From Arcicella rosea (GTDB lineage: Bacteria; Bacteroidota; Bacteroidia; Cytophagales; Spirosomataceae): DNA of 61,382 nucleotides. The first letter of the stretch is position 1. Every line of letters starts with the position of its first letter. Under the pieces are notes generated by a model. It saw only the letters and a program-made list of their open reading frames with translations. It was not told the DNA's origin and searched no databases. Below, in pieces: positions 16,313 through 25,367 of the stretch. The DNA lies in assembly GCF_014204325.1 (NCBI RefSeq), contig NZ_JACHKT010000032.1:1-61382 (forward strand). The letters run 5' to 3'. A program made the position numbers and the translations under genes.

Positions 16313-17197
16313 TTAATTCTTCTTAAATATGTAAATCAAGCTAGAATAATTCTGTTGATTACTTTCAGCTTTAAAGTTTGACTTCAACCCATCTACAAAA
16401 GCTTTTAGATAATTGATTTTTCCAGTTTGATATTTAGTACTCAATATCGAAACGTAGAAAGAATCAAACTTCATTGGCATTGTTTTTTCTAAACGGAAGT
16501 TATGTTGTTCAAAAAGTTGCTTTATTGTCTTTTGCGAGAAATGATATAAATGTCTTGGCACATCGTAGGCTGCCCATTTATTGCCATAAATAGCTGCATC
16601 TTCAGATTCATGGTTAGGCACAGCAATAATCAACGAACCATCTTTTGAAAGTCTTTCATAGAGCCAATCAATCGTTTCATTTAATTGATGAACATGTTCT
16701 AAAACATGCCAAAGGGAAATGATGTTAAATTGCTCATTTGGAAATGAACTCAGCACATCATTTTTAATTGTTGATTGATTAATTTGTTCCGCAATTGCCC
16801 TTGCATCGTCGTCTGGTTCAATACCAAATACTTTCCAACCATCTTCTTTACAGACATTCAAGAACATTCCTGTTCCACATCCAACATCCAATAATTTACC
16901 TTTTGAAGGGAATAAATTATTAACTAATTCTAATTTACCTTTCAAAGTATATTTTCTTACTGAATGATAAATTTTAGCAATTAATCCTTTTGAAGTATTA
17001 GTATGTGAAATATAAGATTCAGCCTTATAATATGATCCTATTTTATCTATTGGAGGGCGAGGATTGGTAAATTTAAAACCGCACGAATTACAATTGACAA
17101 TATCAAATGTTTCTTGGCTTACGGTATAATCTTGAACATTAAGAAAAGTACTAAATGAATTCTGTTGACAGATTGGGCAAGTGCTAATTTTTTCCAT
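16313..17197 (-). CDS. class I SAM-dependent methyltransferase with zinc ribbon
   Basis: The 294-residue protein begins with a zinc-ribbon-like segment (CPIC at residues 7-10 and CNSCGF near 35-40). A Rossmann methyltransferase domain of the Methyltransf_23 type follows, with motif I GKLLDVGCGTGMFL near residue 100 and the post-motif ISLWHVLEHVHQLNE. Proteins with this layout are often linked to surface-glycan or lipid modification, but the substrate cannot be inferred. It lies directly downstream of mnmG yet has a mnmG terminator and its own -7 element in front of it, so it is probably transcribed separately. Confidence 0.8.
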   Translation of the reverse strand: MEKISTCPICQQNSFSTFLNVQDYTVSQETFDIVNCNSCGFKFTNPRPPIDKIGSYYKAESYISHTNTSKGLIAKIYHSVRKYTLKGKLELVNNLFPSKGKLLDVGCGTGMFLNVCKEDGWKVFGIEPDDDARAIAEQINQSTIKNDVLSSFPNEQFNIISLWHVLEHVHQLNETIDWLYERLSKDGSLIIAVPNHESEDAAIYGNKWAAYDVPRHLYHFSQKTIKQLFEQHNFRLEKTMPMKFDSFYVSILSTKYQTGKINYLKAFVDGLKSNFKAESNQQNYSSLIYIFKKN

Positions 17198-17212
17198 GGT
17201 TGTTAATTTTCA

Positions 17213-17220
17213 CAAAGATA
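17213..17220 (-). promoter_or_regulatory. predicted -7 element of the methyltransferase gene
   Basis: TATCTTTG on the minus strand ends 15 bases before the start codon, giving a very short leader. A clear -33 TTTG is not seen. Confidence 0.45.
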
Positions 17221-17221
17221 T

Positions 17222-17271
17222 AAAAAAAGACTTGCAAGGCTTTGGTTTGGAATTACCATTACTTACAAGTC
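17222..17271 (-). terminator. mnmG terminator
   Basis: A 10-bp stem with one wobble (17229-17238 with 17262-17271) is followed on the minus strand by seven T. Confidence 0.7.
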
Positions 17272-17296
17272 TTTCTGATAGTGAATTTTCTTTATT

Positions 17297-19159
17297 TTAT
17301 CTGTCCATATACAACATAAGTACAGAAACATCAGAAGGCGAAACGCCACTGATTCGTGAAGCTTGACCAATAGTGGCTGGTCTTATCTTTGATAGTTTTT
17401 GACGACCTTCATTTGAAATTGCTTTTAGATTAGCATAATCGAAATTCACAGGAATCTTTAAGTTTTCAAATTTCAATAGTTTATTAACCATTACTTGTTC
17501 TTTTTCAATATAGCTTTCATATTTTACATTGATTTCAGCTTGTTCAAGAATTTCGTCAGCAAAGTCAGAAAGATATGCTTCTACTTCTGGCGTTAAAGTT
17601 TTCAATTTGACCATATCAATATCTGGTCTTTTCAATAAATTGATTACTAAAGTACCTTCTCTTAAAGCAGATGTTCCTATCGCTTCTAGTTTAGCATTTA
17701 CTTCCTCAGGCTTAATTTTCAATGATTTTAAGCCAGCTATCAATTCAACTGTTTTAGCTTTCTTATTATTTACATTATTTAATCTTTCATCTGAAGCCAA
17801 ACCAATAGAATGTCCTCTTTCGGTTAAACGAATATCAGCATTGTCTTGTCTTAAAAGCGTTCTGTACTCCGCTCTTGACGTAAACATTCTATAAGGCTCT
17901 TCTGTACCTTTATTGATTAAATCATCAATTAGAACACCGATATAAGCTTCTGAACGAGATAAAGTAAAGTCTGGTAAATCTTGCGCCCTTTGATGTGCGT
18001 TAATGCCAGCCATTAAACCTTGGCAAGCAGCTTCCTCATAACCAGTAGTTCCATTAATTTGACCAGCAAAGAATAGATTGTGAATCAGTTTAGTTTCTAA
18101 AGTTTGTTTTAATTGTGTTGGAGGAAAGAAATCATATTCAATCGCATAACCTGGACGGAACATTCTTACGTTTTCAAAACCAGGAATCTTTTTCAGGGCT
18201 GCATATTGAACATCTTCTGGTAAAGAAGTAGAAAAACCATTTACATAAACTTCAACAGTATTCCATCCTTCTGGCTCTACAAAGATTTGGTGACGGTCTT
18301 TATCAGCAAAGCGATTGATTTTATCTTCAACTGATGGACAGTATCTTGGCCCTAATCCTTTGATTCTACCCGCAAACATTGGAGACTTTTCAAAACCAGT
18401 TTTTAATACATCATGTACTTCATGGTTCGTATAAGTAATCCAACAGCTTCTTTGTTCTGTTAATGAAGGCGTATCCAAATAAGAAAACTTACTCGGATTT
18501 TCATCTCCTTTTTGTTCTTCCATTTTAGTGTAATCCAAGCTTCTTCCATCAACTCTTGGCGGAGTACCCGTTTTCATTCTGCCAGCTTCAAAACCTAATT
18601 GCACCAATTGTTCTGTAATACCTGTAGCTTTTCCTTCGGCAGTTCTACCACCACCAAAGTTTTTCTCACCAATATGAATTAAACCGTTTAAGAAAGTACC
18701 GTTTGTTAAAACAACAGACTTAGCTTTAAATTCAATTCCTAATTGAGTTTTTACACCTATTACTTTATTATCTTCAACAAGTAATCCAGAAACCATTTCT
18801 TGCCAAAAATCCACATTTAAGTTTCTTTCTAAAGCCAATCGCCATTCTTCAGCAAAACGCATTCTATCAGATTGGCATCTTGGTGACCACATGGCAGGAC
18901 CTTTTGAGCGATTCAGCATTCTAAATTGAATCATGGTTTTATCAGAAATAACTCCTGACATACCGCCCAAAGCATCTACTTCACGCACAATTTGTCCTTT
19001 GGCAACACCACCCATCGCTGGATTGCAAGACATTTGTGCGATAGTATTCATATTCATCGTAATGAGTAATACTTTTGAACCCATCGTTGCTGCAGCGTGA
19101 GCGGCTTCACATCCTGCATGACCAGCTCCTACTACGATAACATCATATTCTTTGTACAT
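17297..19159 (-). CDS. mnmG: tRNA U34 carboxymethylaminomethyl synthesis enzyme MnmG (GidA)
   Basis: With MnmE this FAD protein installs the cmnm5 group on the wobble uridine of several tRNAs, using methylene-THF and glycine or ammonium. The N-terminal dinucleotide fold is clear (VIVVGAGHAGCEAAHAAATMG region, residues 8-28). Family motifs include NPAMGGVAKGQIVREVDALGG, TGTPPRVDGRS, GYAIEYDFF and the C-terminal RISGVSPSDVSVLM. The 620-residue length is standard. MnmE is not in the window. Its neighbours ybeY and DUF4175 on the upstream side form a block seen in many Bacteroidota, and the 486-base leader region contains a parS-like palindrome. Confidence 0.95.
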   Translation of the reverse strand: MYKEYDVIVVGAGHAGCEAAHAAATMGSKVLLITMNMNTIAQMSCNPAMGGVAKGQIVREVDALGGMSGVISDKTMIQFRMLNRSKGPAMWSPRCQSDRMRFAEEWRLALERNLNVDFWQEMVSGLLVEDNKVIGVKTQLGIEFKAKSVVLTNGTFLNGLIHIGEKNFGGGRTAEGKATGITEQLVQLGFEAGRMKTGTPPRVDGRSLDYTKMEEQKGDENPSKFSYLDTPSLTEQRSCWITYTNHEVHDVLKTGFEKSPMFAGRIKGLGPRYCPSVEDKINRFADKDRHQIFVEPEGWNTVEVYVNGFSTSLPEDVQYAALKKIPGFENVRMFRPGYAIEYDFFPPTQLKQTLETKLIHNLFFAGQINGTTGYEEAACQGLMAGINAHQRAQDLPDFTLSRSEAYIGVLIDDLINKGTEEPYRMFTSRAEYRTLLRQDNADIRLTERGHSIGLASDERLNNVNNKKAKTVELIAGLKSLKIKPEEVNAKLEAIGTSALREGTLVINLLKRPDIDMVKLKTLTPEVEAYLSDFADEILEQAEINVKYESYIEKEQVMVNKLLKFENLKIPVNFDYANLKAISNEGRQKLSKIRPATIGQASRISGVSPSDVSVLMLYMDR

Positions 19160-19608
19160 ATTTTTAATTGGTAATTAAATTCTATTCTCTGTTGTTTTTA
19201 TAATCTTGTTTGTTTTTCTCTTTGGAAGATGCTTTTGATACTTTTAAGGATAATTAAATTTATACTCATAATATCCTTTATCTCATTACTATTTCACGAA
19301 ATTAAATTTGTGTTTCACACTTCTCTGAAAGTGTATGTATAACTACTATTTAGATTCAAAAGTGATACTTATTAGTTCTATATTATCTGATATTCTTAGT
19401 AAACTAATTTTTATGTATAAATTGTGATTGCTATTTAATTTCAAATAATCTCATTTTATCTGAACATCACGTCTTCAAGTATTATTAAAGCTTAGTATAT
19501 TTTTATCTATAAAGTATTACTTTAGTTGTATCTATGTTTATTTAAAACTATACTTCACCTTTTTTAAGCACTTTGTAAACATGTTTTAAAAACAGTATTT
19601 TTTGTAAG

Positions 19609-19624
19609 TGTTCCACGTGGAGTG
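19609..19624. promoter_or_regulatory. parS-like palindrome upstream of mnmG
   Basis: TGTTCCACGTGGAGTG contains the 10-bp perfect dyad TCCACGTGGA and matches the symmetrical TGTTCCACGTGGAACA in 13 of 16 positions. ParB sites have CACGTG at their centre. It is the only such site I noticed in the window. The rest of the 486-base gap 19160-19645 is AT-rich with no gene. Confidence 0.4.
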
Positions 19625-19645
19625 TTTGATAAAAATAACAAGCCG

Positions 19646-20065
19646 TTAATTATTGAAAATTGAAATATACTTACTTTCAAGCTCTCTCATCTGTGCTTCA
19701 TCTTCATCTGAATGATCGTCGTAACCGCAAAGATGTAATAAGCCATGAACTAAAACACGCTTAAATTCATCAAGAAACTCGGTTTTTAATTCTTGAGAGT
19801 TGTCTTTTACTCTTTCAATACTTACAAAAATATCACCTTCAATATCTTCTTCTTCTTCTGAATTGTCGAAAGTAATGATGTCTGTATAGGTGTCGTGGTC
19901 TAAGTACTCAAGATTGATTTTATGAAGGTACTCGTCAGAACAAAATATATAGTTGAGGTTCCTCATCTTAAAGCCCTCTGATTCAGCAACTTTTTTAAGC
20001 CAAGCTTTTAACTGGTTTTTCTGACCAAATTTGAAATCAATATCCTCGTTGAAAAAAACAATCAT
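19646..20065 (-). CDS. ybeY: endoribonuclease YbeY (rRNA maturation)
   Basis: This metal-dependent RNase acts in 16S rRNA 3' end maturation and ribosome quality control. The UPF0054 signature HGLLHLCGYDDH (around residues 110-121) supplies the three zinc-binding histidines. The 139-residue length is normal for Bacteroidota. It lies between mnmG and the DUF4175 gene. A terminator after DUF4175 (20187-20218) and a -7 element at 20104-20111 indicate its own promoter. Confidence 0.93.
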   Translation of the reverse strand: MIVFFNEDIDFKFGQKNQLKAWLKKVAESEGFKMRNLNYIFCSDEYLHKINLEYLDHDTYTDIITFDNSEEEEDIEGDIFVSIERVKDNSQELKTEFLDEFKRVLVHGLLHLCGYDDHSDEDEAQMRELESKYISIFNN

Positions 20066-20103
20066 TGTGTAATAACATTGTTAAGTTTGAAATAATTCGT
20101 TTA

Positions 20104-20111
20104 CAAAGATA
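20104..20111 (-). promoter_or_regulatory. predicted -7 element of ybeY
   Basis: TATCTTTG on the minus strand matches TAnnTTTG, 38 bases before the start codon. Confidence 0.5.
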
Positions 20112-20180
20112 CAATATAAAATTCAGCTTGTGAATATCAGCGAGTTAGACTGGAATGTAGAAATAGCCTTCACACCAATA

Positions 20181-20218
20181 AAAATAAAATGGACTCAGAT
20201 TTAAACCTGAGTCCATTT
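20181..20218 (-). terminator. terminator of the DUF4175 gene
   Basis: A perfect 12-bp stem (20187-20198 with 20207-20218) is followed by a T-rich run on the minus strand. Confidence 0.85.
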
Positions 20219-20221
20219 GGA

Positions 20222-23200
20222 TTAATTGATTTGTTTGAAGTAACTATCCACTTGACGTTTGTAATATTGATTCAAGTTGGGAGGAACAGTCCGAAGTAAT
20301 TCAGTTTGCTTTTGTTTGTCTTTCACATACTGCTGAAATTGTGGCGGGACTTTCCTTGCTAAATCTTGTCGAGCAGATTCAGCTTTACGTTTTTGCTCTT
20401 CTTCCTGTTCTTGCATCGCTTTTTCAGATTCCAACAAACGAGTCAATAATTCTTGCTGACGCTTCATCAAATTTGGATTCAGCCTTTTATTCACTAAATC
20501 AGTTTCGCTTTCTTCCATTTTCTTCATCAGCTCTTTCACTTCATTTCCTAAACTTTTTCCTTTGTCAGTTCCTTTATTATTATCCAAAAACTCTTGAAGC
20601 ATTTTTCTGATTTGTGCTTGCTCTCTTGCCATCTTTGCCAACTGCTCTGAAATACCACCTTGACCCTTCGCTCCTTTTTGCATTGACTGCTGCATTTGCT
20701 GATTCAAATCTTTTTGACTTTCGCTAATGCTTTTCCCTTTTCCTTTACTTTTTGTTTTTCCTTTTCCAGAACTTTGCATCATCATTTGTTGATTTTGTTG
20801 CATTTGCTTCAACACATCAGAAAGTAACAAAGCCAAATTATTCATCGAAGTCATCGCAAATTGTTGTTTTGAAGTTGTCATCGGCAATTTTCGTTCTTTA
20901 ATCAATTTTGTGGATTCGCTCATAAAACCTTTCATATTACTCATTTCACGAGTAACGAAACTTTCAATTTGTAAAACCCTTTTCGACAAAGCATATAAAC
21001 TATCTTCAATCACTTTTGCATCATCTTGAATTTTTAATTGTTCTTGCGAAAGTTTAATAAAGCGTGGATCTGATGGATTCATACCTCTAAAGTCTTTCAT
21101 CAACTTTTCTTGGTTCAACGAAATTTTTACAAGGTTTTCAAGAATGTCACGAAGGTCATCCATATTCTCTTCGTTTTGTTTCATTTCTTGTTCTTGTTTT
21201 TCCTTTGCTAATTTCTGTGCTAAATTCTTCATTTGCTTTGCAGCTTGCTTTTGTTTTTGCGAAGCACCTTTATTATCTCCTTTTTCAGATTTCTCTTCCG
21301 CTTCTTTTTGATCTTGAGAAATATCTTCTTGCTGTTCTTTTCCCATATCCATCTGTTCAGCATTTTTTATTTCTTGATTAATCTTTTCAGCTTCTTTCAA
21401 ATCTTTCTTTACTTCTTCAAAAGCATTGCTTAAATTTTCTTGTTCCTTTTTATTGGCATCAGCTTCTTTTTGTTTCTCGGCATCGCTTTTATTGGCTTTA
21501 TCTAAAGCTTCATTTTTCTCAGCAAGTTTCTCTTGTTTATCGGCTTGGTCTTCCAAATCTTTAATACTCTTATCCAATTTTTGCTCTAATTGTAATTTTT
21601 TGAAAAGTTCCTGCATACGCTCCAACTCCTTTTCCATGTTACGCTCTTTGTTTTTGAGCTTATCCATTTGTTCAAGCATTTTATTATCGTCAGGATTTTG
21701 CTCAAGCATTTTTTTCAATTCTTCATATAATTTCTGAGTTTCAGGATCCATCAAATCATTCATCATTTTTTGGAGTGCTTCCATTTTCTGTTGATTTTCT
21801 GGTTTCTGTTCATTGAATCGTTGTTGTTTATCATTCAAATCTTTGTTTGCTTCCTGCAAATTTTTGATTTCATTCATCAATTCAGCTTTCTTTTTAATGA
21901 GTTCTTCAGCTAATTTTTTGTCTTGATAATCCAGTTCTTTTTTGTTTTTCAAACGATTTTCCAAAGCAGCAATTTCTTTACGAAGTTTCTGTGCTTTCTC
22001 GAAAGTCTTTTCTAATTGAGCTTGTGTTTTATCAACCGAATTTTCTATTTCATTATCGATGGCTTGCTTGTCTGGAATAGCATAATTCATGATTTGTGAA
22101 CGAGTAGATTTTGCTCCATTCACTCCGTCATTATCCCAAACTTGCACAAAGTATTCGACTCTATCAGAAGGATTGAGTTTTAAACTATCCAAATTCCATT
22201 GCTTATAAAAGCTTTGAATTGTTTGGTTTGCTTGAATTGGCAAGCCCAAACTCGCATAATTTTGCTGATTGTTTTGTCCATTTCTAAGTACTTTGTAAAA
22301 AACTGCAAGGCGACTAATACCATAATCATCAGCGATATTTCCGCCTAAAACCATGAAATTATAAAGAGTTGAGTCTTTGTATTGCTCTAAACTTAATTGT
22401 GGATATTTATCAGGAATAACGTTCAAATAGAAACTGATTCCTTCTGAATTTGAAGCGTGTTTATTTTTCAGAAATACTTTATAAGTACCAGAAGCTTTTA
22501 CTTTTTTAGTGAAATCGAATCCACCGCCCAATATTTTTTTGTCAGCGTGATAAGTATTTTTATCGCCTTCAAAAACCATTGTGATAGAATCAGTATTACT
22601 AACGTTAAAATCCCATTCAATTGAAGTACCTTCTGGAACGGTTAAATTGCCAACATTTTTTAAAGATTCATCAGGTTTATTGAGATATGAAGGATAGTTT
22701 ACATTAACATCAAAAAAAGCCAAACTCGGTTTGTTGACCAATTCTACTTCATATTGACCAGATTTGAAACCAGCGGCTTCAAACTGAAAATCGAAGCCAT
22801 TTTGAACTTTAGAGAAAGTATAAGTATAATGACGTTTGTCATTCGTTTCCATTTTTAGCTTTCTGTCATTATAAATTACATAAACAGCGTCAGGAATAGT
22901 ATTGCCTTGAAGACTTAGATTAAGCGTAAAATCTTCGTTTTTGAAAGCCTGTAAACTTTTGTTTTCAAGAAGGAAATTGAAAGGAGCTTCTTCTTGATAT
23001 TCGTTTTTAAAATTGACAATTCGTTCTGTACTTTTAGAAAAGAAAGCAGGATAAATCATTAAAATTCCGACAATCAAAATCGTTGGAAAAATGGCGAACT
23101 TCAAATATTTTCGGTTATCGTTTATCTTAATAGCATCGGCAAATTTCACAATTCCCAATTGCTGAGATTTCTGTTTGATAGAAGCAATCAGTAATTCATT

Positions 23201-23572
23201 TTGCTCTTTGTCGATATTTCTAGTCAGTTGAAGCGTATTGATAAGTTTATCGCCTACTTCAGGAAAATACTTTCCAATTTGTTCAGCAGCCAATTCATTT
23301 GATAAGGGCTTTTGTTTTCCATAGAGAAAAATCAACGGTTTTATCACCCAAAGTATCGTTGAAATGATAAATGCTAACAAGAAAGAAAAGAACAAAATGG
23401 TGCGAAAAGTTGTACCAAAATGACCGAAATATTCAAGGACATTAAAAACCAAAAAAGCGGACAAGATAACTGCCGCTGAAAAAATACTGCCTTTGATGAG
23501 TCGATTGAGATAATACTTTCGTTTGTATTCTTCAATCCGCATGAGTAATGTTGCGATGGGTGAAGTAGTCAT
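20222..23572 (-). CDS. DUF4175-like large membrane-anchored coiled-coil protein
   Basis: The 1116-residue protein has three hydrophobic segments in its first 180 residues (about 28-50, 55-78 and 155-175). A beta-rich middle part follows, and then a very long stretch from about residue 500 dominated by Lys, Glu and Gln that is strongly coiled-coil-like (for example KKMLEQNPDDNKMLEQMDKL). Near residue 930 it turns Gln/Met/Ser/Lys-rich. This matches the uncharacterised DUF4175 family that sits beside ybeY and mnmG in Bacteroidota. A filament-like role on the periplasmic side of the envelope can be imagined but is not shown. Its own terminator ends the transcript. Confidence 0.75.
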   Translation of the reverse strand: MTTSPIATLLMRIEEYKRKYYLNRLIKGSIFSAAVILSAFLVFNVLEYFGHFGTTFRTILFFSFLLAFIISTILWVIKPLIFLYGKQKPLSNELAAEQIGKYFPEVGDKLINTLQLTRNIDKEQNELLIASIKQKSQQLGIVKFADAIKINDNRKYLKFAIFPTILIVGILMIYPAFFSKSTERIVNFKNEYQEEAPFNFLLENKSLQAFKNEDFTLNLSLQGNTIPDAVYVIYNDRKLKMETNDKRHYTYTFSKVQNGFDFQFEAAGFKSGQYEVELVNKPSLAFFDVNVNYPSYLNKPDESLKNVGNLTVPEGTSIEWDFNVSNTDSITMVFEGDKNTYHADKKILGGGFDFTKKVKASGTYKVFLKNKHASNSEGISFYLNVIPDKYPQLSLEQYKDSTLYNFMVLGGNIADDYGISRLAVFYKVLRNGQNNQQNYASLGLPIQANQTIQSFYKQWNLDSLKLNPSDRVEYFVQVWDNDGVNGAKSTRSQIMNYAIPDKQAIDNEIENSVDKTQAQLEKTFEKAQKLRKEIAALENRLKNKKELDYQDKKLAEELIKKKAELMNEIKNLQEANKDLNDKQQRFNEQKPENQQKMEALQKMMNDLMDPETQKLYEELKKMLEQNPDDNKMLEQMDKLKNKERNMEKELERMQELFKKLQLEQKLDKSIKDLEDQADKQEKLAEKNEALDKANKSDAEKQKEADANKKEQENLSNAFEEVKKDLKEAEKINQEIKNAEQMDMGKEQQEDISQDQKEAEEKSEKGDNKGASQKQKQAAKQMKNLAQKLAKEKQEQEMKQNEENMDDLRDILENLVKISLNQEKLMKDFRGMNPSDPRFIKLSQEQLKIQDDAKVIEDSLYALSKRVLQIESFVTREMSNMKGFMSESTKLIKERKLPMTTSKQQFAMTSMNNLALLLSDVLKQMQQNQQMMMQSSGKGKTKSKGKGKSISESQKDLNQQMQQSMQKGAKGQGGISEQLAKMAREQAQIRKMLQEFLDNNKGTDKGKSLGNEVKELMKKMEESETDLVNKRLNPNLMKRQQELLTRLLESEKAMQEQEEEQKRKAESARQDLARKVPPQFQQYVKDKQKQTELLRTVPPNLNQYYKRQVDSYFKQIN

Positions 23573-23679
23573 ATTGTTAAGGTTTATTCCCGAAGATATT
23601 CAAGTATTGATGAAACAAATTAGTAACGAAAAAGAAGCTTGTAAATGTAGAATTTTGAAAGATATATTGAAAAGAATTA

Positions 23680-23729
23680 TAAAAAAAGCGAATCATAAAT
23701 CTTTCAAATTCAAAAATTTATGATTCGCT
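23680..23729 (-). terminator. exonuclease III gene terminator
   Basis: A perfect 14-bp stem (23687-23700 with 23716-23729) is followed on the minus strand by a run of T. Confidence 0.85.
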
Positions 23730-23736
23730 AGTTACT

Positions 23737-24501
23737 TTAAACTGAAATTTCAAGTAAAACTGGGCAGTGATCAGAATGTTTAGCTTCTGGTAAAATCGCA
23801 GAACGCACAAGTCTATCAGTCATACTTTCTGTTGCACAATGATAATCAATACGCCAGCCCAAATTTTTCCCCCTTGCTCCTGCTCTGTAACTCCACCAAG
23901 TATATTGATGTGGCTCAGTATTAAAATGTCTGAAAGTATCCACAAAACCATTGGCTAAAAACTTGGTAACCCACGCTCTTTCCTCAGGTAAAAAACCAGA
24001 ACTGTTGGCATTTGATTTTGGATTATGAATATCAATTGGTTGATGACAAATATTATAATCTCCAGAAATAATCAGATTTGGAATCGACTTTTTTAGTTCG
24101 TCAGAATAGCCATAAAAATCATCCAACCACTGCATTTTAAAACCCTGACGCTCGTCACCACTAGAACCCGAAGGCATGTAAACTGACATTAAAGAAAAGG
24201 TATCAAAATCGGTACGAAGTACTCTTCCTTCACGGTCGTATTCTGGCAAACCACAGCCGAAATCAATGTTGTTTGGTTTTACTTTTGTAAGAATGGCAAC
24301 ACCGCTATAACCTTTTTTTTCGGCAGGAAACCAATAAACATGATAACCCATATCCTCAAAAACAACTTTGTCGATTTGGTGTTCTTCTGCTTTAATTTCT
24401 TGCAGACAAATCATGTCTGGATTGCTCGCCTTCAGCCAATCAATAAAACCTTTGTTGATGGCAGCACGGATGCCATTTACATTATAAGTGATGATTTTCA
24501 T
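23737..24501 (-). CDS. xth: exodeoxyribonuclease III (AP endonuclease)
   Basis: This 254-residue enzyme of the exonuclease/endonuclease/phosphatase fold cuts abasic sites and trims 3' ends in base-excision repair. Metal and catalytic residues are in place: the start ITYNVNGIRAAI, CLQEIKAEE with the metal glutamate, SGDYNICHQPIDIHNP, GWRIDYHCAT, and the terminal SDHCPV. The start codon overlaps the stop of the upstream 115-residue gene by four bases, so the two are translated together. Confidence 0.93.
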   Translation of the reverse strand: MKIITYNVNGIRAAINKGFIDWLKASNPDMICLQEIKAEEHQIDKVVFEDMGYHVYWFPAEKKGYSGVAILTKVKPNNIDFGCGLPEYDREGRVLRTDFDTFSLMSVYMPSGSSGDERQGFKMQWLDDFYGYSDELKKSIPNLIISGDYNICHQPIDIHNPKSNANSSGFLPEERAWVTKFLANGFVDTFRHFNTEPHQYTWWSYRAGARGKNLGWRIDYHCATESMTDRLVRSAILPEAKHSDHCPVLLEISV

Positions 24502-24845
24502 ACAAATACTTCCCTTTCAAAATATTCTATAACTTGTGCTTTCAATAATTTTTCTTGTTCAATCACATTCACAAAAGGTAATGGTTGAATTAACTTCCAA
24601 TGCGGCCAGCCGTCTTGATCTGTGCCTTCCAATTCATAAATACCGCTGTAGCTAAGTACTTTACAAATGGCAATGTGCATTAAATCTTGCTTTTGTTCTT
24701 TGGTAAAAAACTGATGTCCTTTTCCTAATTCTTGAACGCCAATCAAGAAAAGTACTGCATTCAAATCAGCAGGTTTTTTTCCAAGAACTTGTTCTAATTT
24801 ATCTAATAAAATATCCCATTGCTGGGCGAGATTCTCTATTTCCAT
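24498..24845 (-). CDS. hypothetical protein coupled to xth
   Basis: I do not recognise this 115-residue protein. It is mainly helical by composition, with an N-terminal amphipathic stretch (NLAQQWDILLDKLEQVLG) and a conserved-looking LFLIGVQELGKGHQFFT segment. It has no signal peptide or membrane helix. It overlaps the exonuclease III gene by four bases (ATGA), which suggests co-expression and possibly a joint role. An octamer repeat array lies immediately before its ATG and nearly duplicates the array preceding the oxygenase gene at 3310. Confidence 0.7.
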   Translation of the reverse strand: MEIENLAQQWDILLDKLEQVLGKKPADLNAVLFLIGVQELGKGHQFFTKEQKQDLMHIAICKVLSYSGIYELEGTDQDGWPHWKLIQPLPFVNVIEQEKLLKAQVIEYFEREVFV

Positions 24846-24883
24846 TTTATAATTGTGATTTAGTGAATTGTGAATGAGTGATT
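24846..24883. repeat. octamer array upstream of the 115-residue gene
   Basis: Four 8-base units occupy 24852-24883. On the minus strand the array reads like the one at 3273-3304 with only about three differences over some 38 bases, and it again ends directly before an ATG. Confidence 0.8.
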
Positions 24884-24934
24884 TTTAGTAAAGACTTATC
24901 TTTTAAACTTAATAAAATCAGCATTCATAACTCC

Positions 24935-25279
24935 CTACTCTACGCTTTGAAGTTCTTCCCAATATTCAACAGCTCTACGCAAATGCGGAATAACAATTGT
25001 TCCACCAATTAAAGTAGCTACAGAAAAAATCTCTTGCATTTCGGCATCGGTTACTCCTAATTCAAAACATTTTCCGAGGTGATATTTGATACAATCATCA
25101 CAACGTAAAACCATTGAACAAGATAAGCCCATCATTTCTTTTGTCTTTTCAGACAAAGCTCCTTCGGCATAAGTATTGGTATCGAGATTGAAGATTCTTT
25201 TAATTACTTTATTATCAGAAGACAAAATTTTATCATTCATTTTGCTTCTATACTCATTAAATTCTGTTACTAAACTCAT
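24935..25279 (-). CDS. carboxymuconolactone decarboxylase-like protein (AhpD-type CxxC)
   Basis: Starting at the ATG at 25279 (MSLVTEFNEYR) gives 114 residues, the normal size for the family. An upstream in-frame extension would overlap comF on the other strand and is rejected. The CxxCxxxH motif RCDDCIKYH is the redox centre found in AhpD-like members, followed by the family segment ELGVTDAEMQEIFSVA. Such proteins act in peroxide defence or as decarboxylases; the cysteines favour a redox role. It is divergent from comF with an 88-base shared control region. Confidence 0.85.
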   Translation of the reverse strand: MSLVTEFNEYRSKMNDKILSSDNKVIKRIFNLDTNTYAEGALSEKTKEMMGLSCSMVLRCDDCIKYHLGKCFELGVTDAEMQEIFSVATLIGGTIVIPHLRRAVEYWEELQSVE

Positions 25280-25367
25280 GATTATTGTTTGATTGATGTT
25301 AAATTGTATGCAAAATACAAAGAAAAAATTGTAATCAGTTTCTAACCTTAACAACATTACAGAAATC

